From assembly GCF_900176595.1 (NCBI RefSeq), contig NZ_LT838813.1, positions 124,001-188,000 of the forward strand: a stretch of 64,000 nt of DNA, read 5' to 3'. Each line of letters starts with the position of its first letter. Positions within the stretch are counted from its first letter, which is position 1. Below the pieces are notes generated by a model. That model was given only the letters and a program-made list of their open reading frames with translations. It was not told the DNA's origin and searched no databases. The DNA comes from Aquiflexum balticum DSM 16537. Its GTDB lineage: Bacteria > Bacteroidota > Bacteroidia > Cytophagales > Cyclobacteriaceae. Both the position numbers and the translations under genes were made by a program. Of this stretch, positions 26,601-34,778 are shown piece after piece.

Positions 26601-27117
26601 AAATTTCAGGCAAAAAACGGGTAGTAGAATGCTTTCTGTCTGTTACATGAAGTGTTCCTTCCTGTACGTTTGGATAGGGGTCTCCTATTCCGGGATGATA
26701 AGAGAAATATCCACCGACAAGTCTATTGTACCATCCCCAATGATATTCTGTATCTGCTGCTGCATGAATGCCCACGTAACCTCCACCTGCCTGTATATAT
26801 CTTTCAAAATCAGCTTCCTGATAATGATTCAAAACATTACTGGTTGTGCTTAGCCATATGACTGCGGAATATTGTTTTAGATTTTCTTCATTGATAAGGT
26901 CAGAATTTGTTGTTGTATCCACATCAAATCCATTTTCTGCTCCCAACTTCATGATAGCGGCTATTCCGTCAGGAATAGATTCATGGTAGAAGCCGAGCGT
27001 CTTACTGAAAATAAGAACTTTGGGATCTCCGCTTCTTTTATTGTTGCAAGCGGAAATAAGCAATACTATTGAAAATAAAAGCACAAGGCCTTTATTCAGG
27101 TGATTTTGGGTTTTCAT
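23662..27117 (-). CDS. Large ThuA / sugar dehydrogenase / PKD / cytochrome c lipoprotein
   Basis: A 1151-residue exported multidomain protein. The start at 27117 gives a lipoprotein signal (LLISAC). In order: ThuA trehalose-utilisation-like domain (about 35-260), glucose/sorbosone dehydrogenase beta-propeller (about 280-690), PKD domain (about 725-800), a second Ig-like segment, a class I cytochrome c with CKTCH and a downstream Met (VMPANPD, about 900-975), and a C-terminal carbohydrate-binding-like domain. The propeller of relatives uses PQQ and the cytochrome would take up electrons, so an outer-surface sugar or polysaccharide oxidation is likely. Substrate unknown. It is an uncommonly complex fusion. 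Confidence 0.85.
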   Translation of the reverse strand: MKTQNHLNKGLVLLFSIVLLISACNNKRSGDPKVLIFSKTLGFYHESIPDGIAAIMKLGAENGFDVDTTTNSDLINEENLKQYSAVIWLSTTSNVLNHYQEADFERYIQAGGGYVGIHAAADTEYHWGWYNRLVGGYFSYHPGIGDPYPNVQEGTLHVTDRKHSTTRFLPEIWNRKDEWYHFKKLNPDVNVLMDIDEESYQQTKPMGYHPMAWYHDYDGGRAFYTAGGHTSESYQEELFLQHILEGIKYAIGDNKKLDYSKAKTQRVPEENRFEKKTLVLGEFTEPTEMTILPNLDILIAQRRGEVFLYKNGDSTAREVAKLDVYWKTETRGVNAEEGLMGIQKDPDFAKNGYVFVFYSPAGDQEINRLSRFKFANDKWDMASEKIILELYSQRNICCHTGGSIAFDKDGLLYLSTGDNSTPFDQQNSKYVNRGFAPLDDRPGFKQYDARRSSGNSNDLRGKIIRIKVNEDGSYDIPEGNLYPKGMEKTRPEIYVQGNRNPYRISVDQKTGFLYWGEVGPDAGSDSLETRGPRGYDEVNQARKAGNFGWPYFVGDSYPYVEFDYATGTSGNAFDVTKPVNNSMNNTGLRELPPAAPNFIWYPYGVSNDFPDLGSGGRNAMAGPVYYTDMFPKETRYPSYYDGKLFIYDWVRGWVKAVTMLPNGDYDKMEPFMSTTKFNALIDMEVGPDGKLYLLEYGNGWFTKNPDAGLFRIDFNDGNRSPVVEGIEVDKTSGQLPFKVNFIVQASDPENDPLTYIWDLGNGEKVTTKEPKLEYTFNSVGDYDVMVQVSDPDNLNAKSGIVSVYAGNIAPVVNIEIKGNKSFYFPGKPIAYQVSVTDPDDVDAGSDLSTLFVSADYISGLDQAEASKGHLIMTEAMTGKSIMSSLTCKTCHKEDEVSIGPSYTEVARKYRRNPDAAVDYLVNKIQKGGGGIWGETVMPANPDLKNEDAKKVVAYILSLGRRGMEEKPSLPASGTVDPMVGKALSENGVFVLSGSFTDRGGENIKPLTGNSSVTLRNPTMGMESTKDLQEYETAVFNGRTLMTIPQGQGSFAFHDIDLTDIHGIMISGGGQQVSESGYRVEVRLDSANGPKIGEGVFKVNSSGPQPGFNMGQTLITIDKQTDGRLRSVYFVTNPIKVGEPTAILFSAEFRTK

Positions 27118-27360
27118 AGGTTTAATTTTTGTGGAAATATAATAAGTTTTGTACATCTCTTATCGGAAATTCATTTAAATGGGTGATATCCTGTAAGATT
27201 GGCGAATGGACATTCAATCTTGTATGGCATAAATTTCCCTTTTTTATCAAAATTATAGAGGAATTTTCCTGATTTTTAATGCCTTCCGGGTTATTCCAGT
27301 ATGTCTGGTGCACCTATTTTGGACGACAAAGGAATGAAATTCAAAGACCTTAAAAAAACG

Positions 27361-27416
27361 GACAACTAGATGAACCGAGGATTGCGGCCGGAGATCCTGT
27401 ACTCGCTCCAGTTGTC
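27361..27416. other. Nested inverted repeats, possible structured element
   Basis: GACAACT at 27361-27367 pairs with AGTTGTC at 27410-27416, and within it AGGAT (27378-27382) pairs with ATCCT (27395-27399). It lies in the 312-bp gap between the small lipoprotein stop and the ThuA-type gene, which is otherwise without recognisable content. It could be a terminator-like structure or a repeat remnant. Confidence 0.35.
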
Positions 27417-27429
27417 TAATAATATTGTT

Positions 27430-27660
27430 TCAATTACCGCAGGAAAAACTTTCATAATCTTCCTTAAAAATTGACCATAATCTATCATTTTCATCTCGAT
27501 AAGTGATGGTGCCTGTCTCGTTATTGATACGGATATCTCTGCTAATTTCCAAAACGCTGCCATCATTCAACAATACAGTACAGCTGGAGTTGATTTCTTC
27601 AATTTCAAGGCAAGCACCCAACATTAACATCAGAATGCAAAAAACAAATACCCTTTTCAT
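27430..27660 (-). CDS. Small lipoprotein of unknown function
   Basis: A 76-residue protein with a lipobox (LMLGAC, Cys17) and a mature part of about 60 residues with two further cysteines (SSCTVLLNDG and YESFSCGN), which could form a disulfide. A start four codons further upstream (27672) is possible; AAAAGGATT before 27660 may act as ribosome-binding sequence. No family is recognised. Confidence 0.55.
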   Translation of the reverse strand: MKRVFVFCILMLMLGACLEIEEINSSCTVLLNDGSVLEISRDIRINNETGTITYRDENDRLWSIFKEDYESFSCGN

Positions 27661-27785
27661 AATCCTTTTCATTTTAAATAGCCTCAAAAATAGTGTTTTC
27701 ATTGAAATCACAAGTAACTTTTGTACAAACTTTTGATTTTCAAGAGTTATTCTGAAACCAAAGTGATAGACTGATTTCCATCCAA

Positions 27786-27875
27786 TTACCTTTTGATATA
27801 GGCAGTTTCTTCTTCTCTGTCGCGAATTTCCGGACCTGTATATCCTGTTGTCGGAAACGGAGACTCACTTTTCAT
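27786..27875 (-). pseudogene. N-terminal scrap of a Bacteroidota-type AAA ATPase
   Basis: From ATG at 27875 the frame reads 29 residues, with FPTTGYTGPEIRDREEET, then a stop; after the stop the same frame continues LDGNQSITLVSE and stops again. The pattern resembles the start of the multicopy AAA-ATPase family of Bacteroidota (FPTxGYxGPExFxxRExET... followed by a Walker A region), here decayed and lacking the ATP-binding loop. This is recalled from family knowledge rather than aligned, so the call is tentative. Confidence 0.4.
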
Positions 27876-27881
27876 ACTCGA

Positions 27882-27922
27882 AAATTACTAACATTTTGTT
27901 AGTAACAAAATGTTAGTAATTT
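27882..27922. repeat. 41-bp perfect inverted repeat containing GTTAGTAA boxes
   Basis: Two 20-bp arms (AAATTACTAACATTTTGTTA and its complement) flank a single G. Inside, GTTAGTAA or its complement TTACTAAC occurs three times with near-equal spacing. The palindrome lies immediately upstream of the scrap at 27875. Possible readings are a dimeric repressor operator, a recombination or insertion site, or a transcription pause hairpin. Confidence 0.8.
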
Positions 27923-27966
27923 CCACTAAAAAACATGAATAAAAGATATAAAATGCCCATTAAAAG

Positions 27967-27998
27967 AAAAAAGACCGATATATTCGGTCCTTTTTTCA
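27967..27998. terminator. Terminator-like hairpin downstream of pgk
   Basis: AAAAAAGACCGA and TCGGTCCTTTTTT pair with one bulge; U-runs exist on both strands. It lies about 190 bp beyond the pgk stop. The gap 27661-28183 also holds the ATPase scrap, the 41-bp palindrome and a repeated CGGTCTTCCGACTTCGGTC stretch at about 28091-28120; no intact gene was found there. Confidence 0.6.
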
Positions 27999-28183
27999 GA
28001 TTGATTTTTAAATAATAAGTTTGTATGCAATTATGCCAGAAGATTGGATATCTATGTTAATTCTCGTATGAAGACTGAAATGCCCGGTACATCGGTCTTC
28101 CGACTTCGGTCTTCCGTCCCGAGGGAAGAAGAATATAGGGTTACTGGCAAAGAAGCGTATATCCATATTAAAAAAACCATTAC

Positions 28184-29383
28184 TTATGGCATCAAAGCAG
28201 CCACTCCAGGCAATACTTTCCCTTCCATGTGCTCCAATAATGCACCACCCCCGGTAGACACATAAGACACTTTATCGCCAAAACCGAACTTATTGACAGC
28301 AGCAGCCGAATCGCCACCACCAATCAAAGAAAAGGCTCCTCCTTCTGTTGCCTCAGCAATAGCTTCAGCCACCGCAACCGTACCGTGAACAAAGCTGCTC
28401 ATTTCAAAAACGCCCATAGGACCGTTCCAAAGAATAGTTTTGGATGATTTGATTACATCAGCGAAAAGTTTTCTGGTCTCAGGTCCGATATCCAAGCCCA
28501 TCCAACCATCAGGGATTTCACCTGCTTTGGAAAGTCCTTGTTCGGCATCATTGGCAAAAGACTTGGAAATGACTGTGTCCAAAGGCAAAATGATTTTCAC
28601 TCCTTTTTGCTCAGCCTTTTTCATCAATTCCAAAACAAAGTCCAGCTTATCTTCTTCACATAAAGAATCTCCGATTGTCCCTCCTTTAGCTTTGGAAAAA
28701 GTATATGACATCCCTCCCCCAATAATCAGATTATCAACTTTTCCCAGCAACCTTTCAATGATCAATATCTTATCGGATATTTTGGCACCTCCCATAATTG
28801 CAGTATAAGGTTTTTCGGGATTTTCAAGAACTTTATCTGCATTTTCCAATTCGGATTTCAGTAAAAACCCACTTGCTTTGGTACTGAAAAACTGGGCAAT
28901 TACAGCAGTCGAGGCATGGGCTCTATGTGCAGTACCAAAGGCATCATTGACGTAGACATCTCCAAGGGAAGCCAGCTTCTTTGAAAATTCCTCATCTCCT
29001 TTTTCCTCTTCTTTATAAAATCTGAGGTTTTCCAATAAAAGTACCTCCCCGGGCTTAAGTCCTGCAGCAAGATTTTTAGCTTCTTCTCCTATGCAATCAG
29101 GTGCAAATTTTACAGATTTTCCGAGCAACTTTTGAAGACTGGTGACTACGTGCCTTAATGAATATTTGTCAATAGGACCATCCTTAGGCCTACCCAAATG
29201 GGACATTAAAATAACTGAACCTCCATCAGAGAGAATCTTCTCTATGGTAGGAATGGCAGCACTGATTCTGGTATCATCGCTGACATTTTGATGTTCATCC
29301 AAGGGAACATTGAAGTCCACTCTAACAAGTGCTTTTTTCCCCTTAAAGTCTAAATTTTCAACACTTTTGATTCTGTTGTTCAT
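28184..29383 (-). CDS. pgk: Phosphoglycerate kinase
   Basis: A 399-residue enzyme that transfers the phosphate of 1,3-bisphosphoglycerate to ADP in glycolysis. The substrate-binding [11 protein letters not shown] (residues 21-31), SHLGRPK (60-66) and the C-terminal [13 protein letters not shown] nucleotide loop are intact. Full length for the family. It stands alone at the end of a minus-strand series; 153 bases separate it from the Sua5 gene. Confidence 0.95.
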   Translation of the reverse strand: MNNRIKSVENLDFKGKKALVRVDFNVPLDEHQNVSDDTRISAAIPTIEKILSDGGSVILMSHLGRPKDGPIDKYSLRHVVTSLQKLLGKSVKFAPDCIGEEAKNLAAGLKPGEVLLLENLRFYKEEEKGDEEFSKKLASLGDVYVNDAFGTAHRAHASTAVIAQFFSTKASGFLLKSELENADKVLENPEKPYTAIMGGAKISDKILIIERLLGKVDNLIIGGGMSYTFSKAKGGTIGDSLCEEDKLDFVLELMKKAEQKGVKIILPLDTVISKSFANDAEQGLSKAGEIPDGWMGLDIGPETRKLFADVIKSSKTILWNGPMGVFEMSSFVHGTVAVAEAIAEATEGGAFSLIGGGDSAAAVNKFGFGDKVSYVSTGGGALLEHMEGKVLPGVAALMP

Positions 29384-29536
29384 GCTTTTTGTTGTTTAAA
29401 TGGTTTGAGGACTGAGGTTGGAAAACTCTTTAATTCACTTGGCTTAACCTGCGAATAATTGTGAAACCCATTTGACTCATGTCCTTTATTTTTTCAAGAT
29501 CAATATATTCTGAAAATTGCAATTCAAATTCTGTCT

Positions 29537-30505
29537 TCAATCATTCATGACAGCTGCTCTTCTCAGCCTATCATTAATTGCCCTACCTAAACCCAGTTCG
29601 GGCAAAAGCTCTGATAAAATTACAGAAACATCCATGGTATCCAAAGCCCTCATGGATGCAAATAATTTTTTTGCTGCCTCCTTGACATCCCTGTTTTGAC
29701 TGAGCTGAATCTGAAGGCTTTGAGGCACATTTTTGAATTCATCTGAAAATGAAAGTACTCCAAAAGGAATTCCCTTGGAAAGATATTCCTCCACAAGCAA
29801 TTCCAGATCACCCAAAACAAAGGTTTTTTTTGGCGAATAATGGCTTTTCAACATTCCTGGTGATTTGGGATTACTGCTGGAATGAGTCATAATCTTTACT
29901 TTACCTACAATCCCTTCTATATCTTTTACATCCAATCCTCCAAGTCTGTATATAAAAACTTCTCCATTTTCAAGTCCCACTATAGTACTTTCCAATCCTA
30001 CTTCACATAAACCTCCATCCAAAATATATGGGATTTTTTCTCCCAATTGATCATTTACATGACTTGCCTGAGTAGGACTGATATAACCAAAAGGATTGGC
30101 GCTTGGGGCCGCCAAGGGAAAATCCAAAATTGACAACAGCTCTCTTGTCAAGGGGTGGCTGGGTACGCGGACAGCTACTGTGTCCAAACCACTGGTAACC
30201 AAGTCAGGTACTATGCTTTTTTTTGGTAAAAGCATAGTCAATGGTCCTGGCCAAAATTTTTCTCCAAGGGGAACAAGAATATCAGGAATTTGAACTGTAA
30301 ACTCCAAAACCCTTTCCATAGACGAGGTATGAATAATCAATGGATCAAAATTTGGCCGGTTTTTGACTTCAAAAATCTTTGCGACCGCATCAGGATTCAA
30401 AGCATTTCCTGCCAGACCATATACAGTCTCAGTAGGAATACCCACCAAGTCCCCCTGTTCCAAAATGGCTTTGGCTTTGAATATATCTTTTCCTATTTCC
30501 GCCAT
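29537..30505 (-). CDS. L-threonylcarbamoyladenylate synthase (Sua5 type)
   Basis: A 322-residue protein with the TsaC/YrdC domain (residues about 5-195) and an extra Sua5-type C-terminal domain. It makes threonylcarbamoyl-AMP from Thr, bicarbonate and ATP for the t6A37 modification of tRNAs. The KNRPNFDPLIIH stretch near 45 is the KxRxxxxPL substrate site. The start at 30505 is chosen since it overlaps the upstream stop (TGATG); a start at 30517 would lie deeper in the TPR gene. Confidence 0.9.
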   Translation of the reverse strand: MAEIGKDIFKAKAILEQGDLVGIPTETVYGLAGNALNPDAVAKIFEVKNRPNFDPLIIHTSSMERVLEFTVQIPDILVPLGEKFWPGPLTMLLPKKSIVPDLVTSGLDTVAVRVPSHPLTRELLSILDFPLAAPSANPFGYISPTQASHVNDQLGEKIPYILDGGLCEVGLESTIVGLENGEVFIYRLGGLDVKDIEGIVGKVKIMTHSSSNPKSPGMLKSHYSPKKTFVLGDLELLVEEYLSKGIPFGVLSFSDEFKNVPQSLQIQLSQNRDVKEAAKKLFASMRALDTMDVSVILSELLPELGLGRAINDRLRRAAVMND

Positions 30506-31215
30506 CAGTCCTGACAAAAATCCTCAATCCAGGATTTAGCTTCTGAAAATCCCAGATTCAAAGCCAATTTAAGATTGGCACATCCGTCTTCCTTTTGACC
30601 AAAAGCACTCATTTGAGTAACTCCAAGTAGGTAATACGCTGCTCCGTTCCTGTTGTCCAATTTGACAGTATTATTCAAGGATCCAATGGCTCCAACAGGA
30701 TCATTGTTTCCGAGTTGAGCTTTGGCTTTATTGAATTGTGCCAATGGAAGATTTGGATTGTCCTGCAGCACTACATCAAAATCAAAAATAGCATCCTCGT
30801 ATTCTTCAAGACCCAACAAGGCCAGGCCCCTATTGTAATAAACATCCCCTTGCTTCGCATCAAGGCCGTTTGCCATGTTATAATCCAACAAGGCCTCTTT
30901 ATATGACTTTTTTTCAAGGTAGGCATTACCCCTATTGAAAAACGGTTTATAGGAAGTCGGATCCAATTCTATGGAAGAAGTGAATGCTTTGATGGCTTCA
31001 TCAAAATTCCCCTGTTGAAAAAGCGCAACACCTTTGGCATTAAAGGCAGAAGTATTTTCAGGATTTTTTTGGATCACCCGATCAAAATATTCGATGGATT
31101 TTTGATATTGAGATGATTCCATCAGTTTGATTCCCTCATCAAATAATTCTTGTTCAGACGGACTACATCCAAAAAAGAATACAAAAAAAGTCACCCAGAT
31201 AAAGTATTTTTTCAC
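30505..31215 (-). CDS. TPR-repeat lipoprotein
   Basis: A 236-residue protein with a lipobox (FFFGC, Cys17) and about five to six tetratricopeptide repeats, for example AFNAKGVALFQQGNFDEAIK and YYNRGLALLGLEEYEDAIFD. TPRs mediate protein-protein contacts; the partner is unknown. Its stop overlaps the Sua5 start by one base, so they are cotranslated. Confidence 0.85.
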   Translation of the reverse strand: MKKYFIWVTFFVFFFGCSPSEQELFDEGIKLMESSQYQKSIEYFDRVIQKNPENTSAFNAKGVALFQQGNFDEAIKAFTSSIELDPTSYKPFFNRGNAYLEKKSYKEALLDYNMANGLDAKQGDVYYNRGLALLGLEEYEDAIFDFDVVLQDNPNLPLAQFNKAKAQLGNNDPVGAIGSLNNTVKLDNRNGAAYYLLGVTQMSAFGQKEDGCANLKLALNLGFSEAKSWIEDFCQD

Positions 31216-31263
31216 AACTATTTGATTTTGGGCAAAGATAATGAATTATGACGCTTATGAGGA

Positions 31264-31695
31264 CTATCTCATCATTTTTGCTGCATATTCTGCCGGAACA
31301 GGTACAGGGCTCATTGTTTCCATATTCACTGAAACCATGGTGGTGGTTGATTCAGCAAATACTCTCATTTCTCCTTTTTCGGTTTCTCCCATGACCACTT
31401 GTTCCAATACAAATGACGTATTGCCGATTTTAATACACCTGACATAAACAGCAGGCTTATCCATCAAATGAACAGGCAGTCTATAATCGATCTGAATATT
31501 TGCCACAACTGTTCCGATCTTTAAAATATCCCAACCGCAAAACTGAAAAAGATATGAAGCCCTGGCGTGTTCAAGATAGTTGAAAAAAATACCGTTATTG
31601 ACATGCATATAGCTATCAATATCAGAAAATCTTACCTGTACAGGGACAGAAAAATGAAAAGAGGACAAAACGTCCTCTATGCTAAATTTCTTCAT
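31264..31695 (-). CDS. Acyl-CoA thioesterase (4HBT hot-dog)
   Basis: A 143-residue hot-dog protein. VRFSDIDSYMHVNNGIFFNY (residues 22-41) is the 4-hydroxybenzoyl-CoA-thioesterase signature with the catalytic Asp. Such enzymes hydrolyse acyl-CoA or acyl-ACP; the acyl group is not predicted. It lies between the Nudix gene (24 bases) and the TPR gene (48 bases) and is likely cotranscribed. Confidence 0.85.
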   Translation of the reverse strand: MKKFSIEDVLSSFHFSVPVQVRFSDIDSYMHVNNGIFFNYLEHARASYLFQFCGWDILKIGTVVANIQIDYRLPVHLMDKPAVYVRCIKIGNTSFVLEQVVMGETEKGEMRVFAESTTTMVSVNMETMSPVPVPAEYAAKMMR

Positions 31696-31719
31696 TTTAT
31701 TAAAACCTTTGAAATACTT

Positions 31720-32271
31720 TTAAAGCAGAATTTCAGATTTACTTGTTTTTTCCAACATCCTGAGAATGGATTGGTTGGGACCAACGAAATCTTCCACGGC
31801 GTCAAATGAAATCCAGGCCAAATCCCTGCTTTCCTCCGAAATCACCAAAGGTTCATTCATTTCAGCTTCAATCAAAAACCTGACATCATAATGAAAATGT
31901 TCAGGAACATTTCCACGTTCAGGAATAGTATGTCTGTCAATATCAAATATCCTTGAATCAACCAATCTGAGTGAAGTCAGCCCACTTTCTTCCTGTGCCT
32001 CAGCCAAAGCCACCTGCATCAAGTTTTCATGACCATCTGCATGTCCACCCAACTGAAGCCATTTATTCAGTTTCCTATGGAGTGCCATCAAAGAATGAGT
32101 TCTTCTTTTGTTGACAATCCAGGCAGAAGCTGTAAAATGCCCCTGCAACCTTTCTCTTGAAAAGGCCAAATCATCATAGGTAAGATCAATAAAATCCTGG
32201 ACAAAGGATGCTTCTTCTTCAAAAGGCGTACGGTACTTTTCGAGATTTTCTCTCAGTGATATTCTATCCAT
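31720..32271 (-). CDS. Nudix hydrolase
   Basis: A 183-residue Nudix protein. The Nudix box reads GGHADGHENLMQVAL-AE-AQEESGL (residues about 76-98), so the metal-binding glutamates are kept, while the usual Arg before the first catalytic Glu is Ala. Substrate (a nucleoside diphosphate linked to X) is unknown. It follows the 32277 gene after five bases and so belongs to the recQ unit. Confidence 0.82.
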   Translation of the reverse strand: MDRISLRENLEKYRTPFEEEASFVQDFIDLTYDDLAFSRERLQGHFTASAWIVNKRRTHSLMALHRKLNKWLQLGGHADGHENLMQVALAEAQEESGLTSLRLVDSRIFDIDRHTIPERGNVPEHFHYDVRFLIEAEMNEPLVISEESRDLAWISFDAVEDFVGPNQSILRMLEKTSKSEILL

Positions 32272-32276
32272 AATAT

Positions 32277-32867
32277 TTAAATGCTTTCAAATAATTCTTC
32301 AACAAAAAGGTCAAAAGGTTTTGCGGGCCTGTACAAATGATCCGAATATACGGTAACTAAAATTTTCAGATAACTTGGCTTATCATTTACACTGACTTTT
32401 TCTATACTAACATTGCCAAATAACTGATCGATTTTTTGGGTTAAATCAGCGGTATTCAAAGGGGGTTTAAAATATTGCTTTTCGGTTGTCCTGACATTTT
32501 CCTGAATTTCTTCAATTTTTCTGTCGAGACTCACCCTTTGATATCCCAAATCTAACATTCGCCTTCCAAAAGCAAAGAAAAGTTGGGAAAAAGTTTTTTC
32601 ATTAAACGGACTTTCATAAGAAACAGCAAACCCATTTGCATAAGGAGAGTTGAGAATATGTATTTCCGGATGGGCGTTAATTCCTGATTTTTTGAAATGA
32701 TAATTTTTAAAAACCAATTTAATCAGTGATTCACCTTCATCTGAGGTCAACCAAGAATCTGTATTTTCCTTTTCTGATTCAGTCTGGGTAAAATTTTCTT
32801 TGATAGTAACGGGACTGGATTTTTTTGGAAACAGCTTACCCAATACATCTTCTATAAATGAAGCCAT
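32277..32867 (-). CDS. Conserved protein of unknown function next to recQ
   Basis: A 196-residue soluble protein with no recognised domain. The N-terminus (FIEDVLGKLFPKKSS) is amphipathic, residues about 20-45 are charged and probably flexible, and the rest is mixed alpha/beta. It directly follows recQ (the recQ stop at 32867 abuts the ATG, with an overlap of one base), so they are cotranslated. No function is proposed. Confidence 0.7.
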   Translation of the reverse strand: MASFIEDVLGKLFPKKSSPVTIKENFTQTESEKENTDSWLTSDEGESLIKLVFKNYHFKKSGINAHPEIHILNSPYANGFAVSYESPFNEKTFSQLFFAFGRRMLDLGYQRVSLDRKIEEIQENVRTTEKQYFKPPLNTADLTQKIDQLFGNVSIEKVSVNDKPSYLKILVTVYSDHLYRPAKPFDLFVEELFESI

Positions 32868-34777
32868 CAGCTTTTGATTTTATAAATTCCATCGGATAGG
32901 GTATAAATTAGACCCTCTTCCTCCATTTCTCTCAAAACTTCAATGGTCCTTTTCTTATTATCCAATCCCGGAACTTCCTTGATAGTATTTAAAGAAAACT
33001 CTATTCCATCAGTTAAAGTTTGAAAAATCTTATTTTTGACTTTTTGATAAATGACTTCATTAGACTTTTTGTTTTCCAGGCAAACATCACAAATACCGCA
33101 ATGCTGTTCTGAATTCTCTCCAAAATAATTAGATATCTGATTGGACCTACATACAGCAGTATTTCTTACATAAGCAATCATGGACTTGGCTTTTGAAATG
33201 GCATTTTGCCTTCTATCTTCTATTCTCTTATTATTCAAAGGAAGTTTCCCTGCATCAAATCGTTCAGTCAGAAAGGTGATTTGTGGCATGTCCTTTCTTT
33301 TGTCATAGGCCAATATCCCAACCTGATCCAGATATTCCAACTGTTTGATCAGCTCTTTTTCCTCAACACCGAGATTTTTTGCCAACTTGGATTCGTAAAT
33401 CTTAAAAAATTCAACAAACAATTCACCGCCATAAGTCCTTAGCAAAAGTTTGATCAAAACATCGAGCTTGGCATTAGCAATCTGGAATTCGTATAATTTA
33501 CTTTGGTCTACCAAGAAATGAATAGAAGAAGGTGAATAAAAATTCTCGCTCAATTCCAGAAAACCTTCTTCCTGCAAAACTTTCAATGCATTGTAGGTGG
33601 GCAACATTTCCAGGCTGTATGTAGTGATAAAAGTAGCCAGTTCAAAATCAAAACTTTCCATAAAACCACTTCCTACAGCCATCCGAAAGTAATTTGCCAG
33701 ACACTGATATACTTTCTTAAGGAATTCTATCGGTGGATAAGCCATCATGGCCTTTTCTATCAAGGTATTCAGATCCTGCTCATTGGTAAGCAAAACCCCA
33801 TAAGCTTTTTTTTCATCCCTTCCTGCACGGCCCGCCTCCTGATAGTAATTTTCAAGGTTTTCAGGAAGGTCCATATGGACCACCAGTCGCACATCGGGCT
33901 TGTCAATACCCATCCCAAAAGCATTGGTCGCTACCATGGCCCTCACCCGGTTCTGCTTCCAATCATGCTGTCTTTGTTCTCTGATCTTATTATCCAACCC
34001 CGCATGATAAAATGTCGCGGATACCCCACTCTGATTCAGCACTGATGCAATTTCCTTGGTTCCTTTCCGGTTCCTCACATAAATAATGGCACAACCAGGA
34101 ACTTTCCTGAGTATTTCAATGGTCTTTTCCAATTTGTTTTCAACCATCCTCACTGAATAGCTGAGATTTTTTCTTGAAAAGGATTTGACAAAAACCTGGG
34201 GGTTTTTCAACTGTAGCTTGTCAATGATGTCTTCTTTTACTTTCGGAGTAGCAGAAGCTGTCAGTGCCAAACAAGGTATCTCGGGATGAAATTCGCGGAT
34301 TTTGGCTATTTCCAGGTAAGGTGGACGAAAATCATAACCCCACTGGGAAATACAATGTGCTTCATCAACAGCTATCAGATTGACTTTCATCTTTTTGAAT
34401 CGCTCTAAAAAAATCTCTGTTTTCAATCTCTCCGGAGATACATACAAAAATTTATAATTCCCATAAATGCAATTGTCCAAAATTGTATCAATTTGTCTTT
34501 TACCCATCCCGGAATAAATAGCTGCTGACAATATTCCTTTTTTTCTGAGATTATCCACCTGATCCTTCATCAAGGCTATCAAAGGACTGACCACTATACA
34601 AATACCATCCAAGGCCAAAGCGGGTACCTGAAAGCAAACCGACTTCCCTCCCCCTGTAGGCAACAATGCCAAACTGTCTTTTTTTTCCAGTACAGAAAGC
34701 ACAATTTCCAACTGAACAGGACGGAAATCACTGAATCCAAAAACTGACCGGAGAATATTTTGGACTTTTTCTTTCAA
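32867..34777 (-). CDS. recQ: RecQ-type ATP-dependent DNA helicase
   Basis: A 636-residue superfamily 2 helicase that unwinds DNA 3' to 5' in repair and recombination. Motif I LLPTGGGKSVCFQ, motif II VDEAHCISQWGYDFRP, motif VI QEAGRAGRDEKKA are present, followed by the RQC zinc site CRSNQ...HCGICDVC (near residues 555-585). It lacks the C-terminal HRDC domain of E. coli RecQ, as many Bacteroidota RecQ copies do. Starts one base after the stop of the enoyl-CoA hydratase gene. Confidence 0.93.
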   Translation of the reverse strand: MKEKVQNILRSVFGFSDFRPVQLEIVLSVLEKKDSLALLPTGGGKSVCFQVPALALDGICIVVSPLIALMKDQVDNLRKKGILSAAIYSGMGKRQIDTILDNCIYGNYKFLYVSPERLKTEIFLERFKKMKVNLIAVDEAHCISQWGYDFRPPYLEIAKIREFHPEIPCLALTASATPKVKEDIIDKLQLKNPQVFVKSFSRKNLSYSVRMVENKLEKTIEILRKVPGCAIIYVRNRKGTKEIASVLNQSGVSATFYHAGLDNKIREQRQHDWKQNRVRAMVATNAFGMGIDKPDVRLVVHMDLPENLENYYQEAGRAGRDEKKAYGVLLTNEQDLNTLIEKAMMAYPPIEFLKKVYQCLANYFRMAVGSGFMESFDFELATFITTYSLEMLPTYNALKVLQEEGFLELSENFYSPSSIHFLVDQSKLYEFQIANAKLDVLIKLLLRTYGGELFVEFFKIYESKLAKNLGVEEKELIKQLEYLDQVGILAYDKRKDMPQITFLTERFDAGKLPLNNKRIEDRRQNAISKAKSMIAYVRNTAVCRSNQISNYFGENSEQHCGICDVCLENKKSNEVIYQKVKNKIFQTLTDGIEFSLNTIKEVPGLDNKKRTIEVLREMEEEGLIYTLSDGIYKIKS

Positions 34778-34778
34778 C

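Noticed and set aside
25712-26853. Several overlapping plus-strand frames of 100-180 codons
   Set aside because: They are shadows of the ThuA/sugar-dehydrogenase gene on the other strand; they overlap each other and have no domain.
27122-27313. 63-codon minus-strand frame upstream of the large lipoprotein gene
   Set aside because: No signal, no motif, and it overlaps the start of the better-supported lipoprotein.
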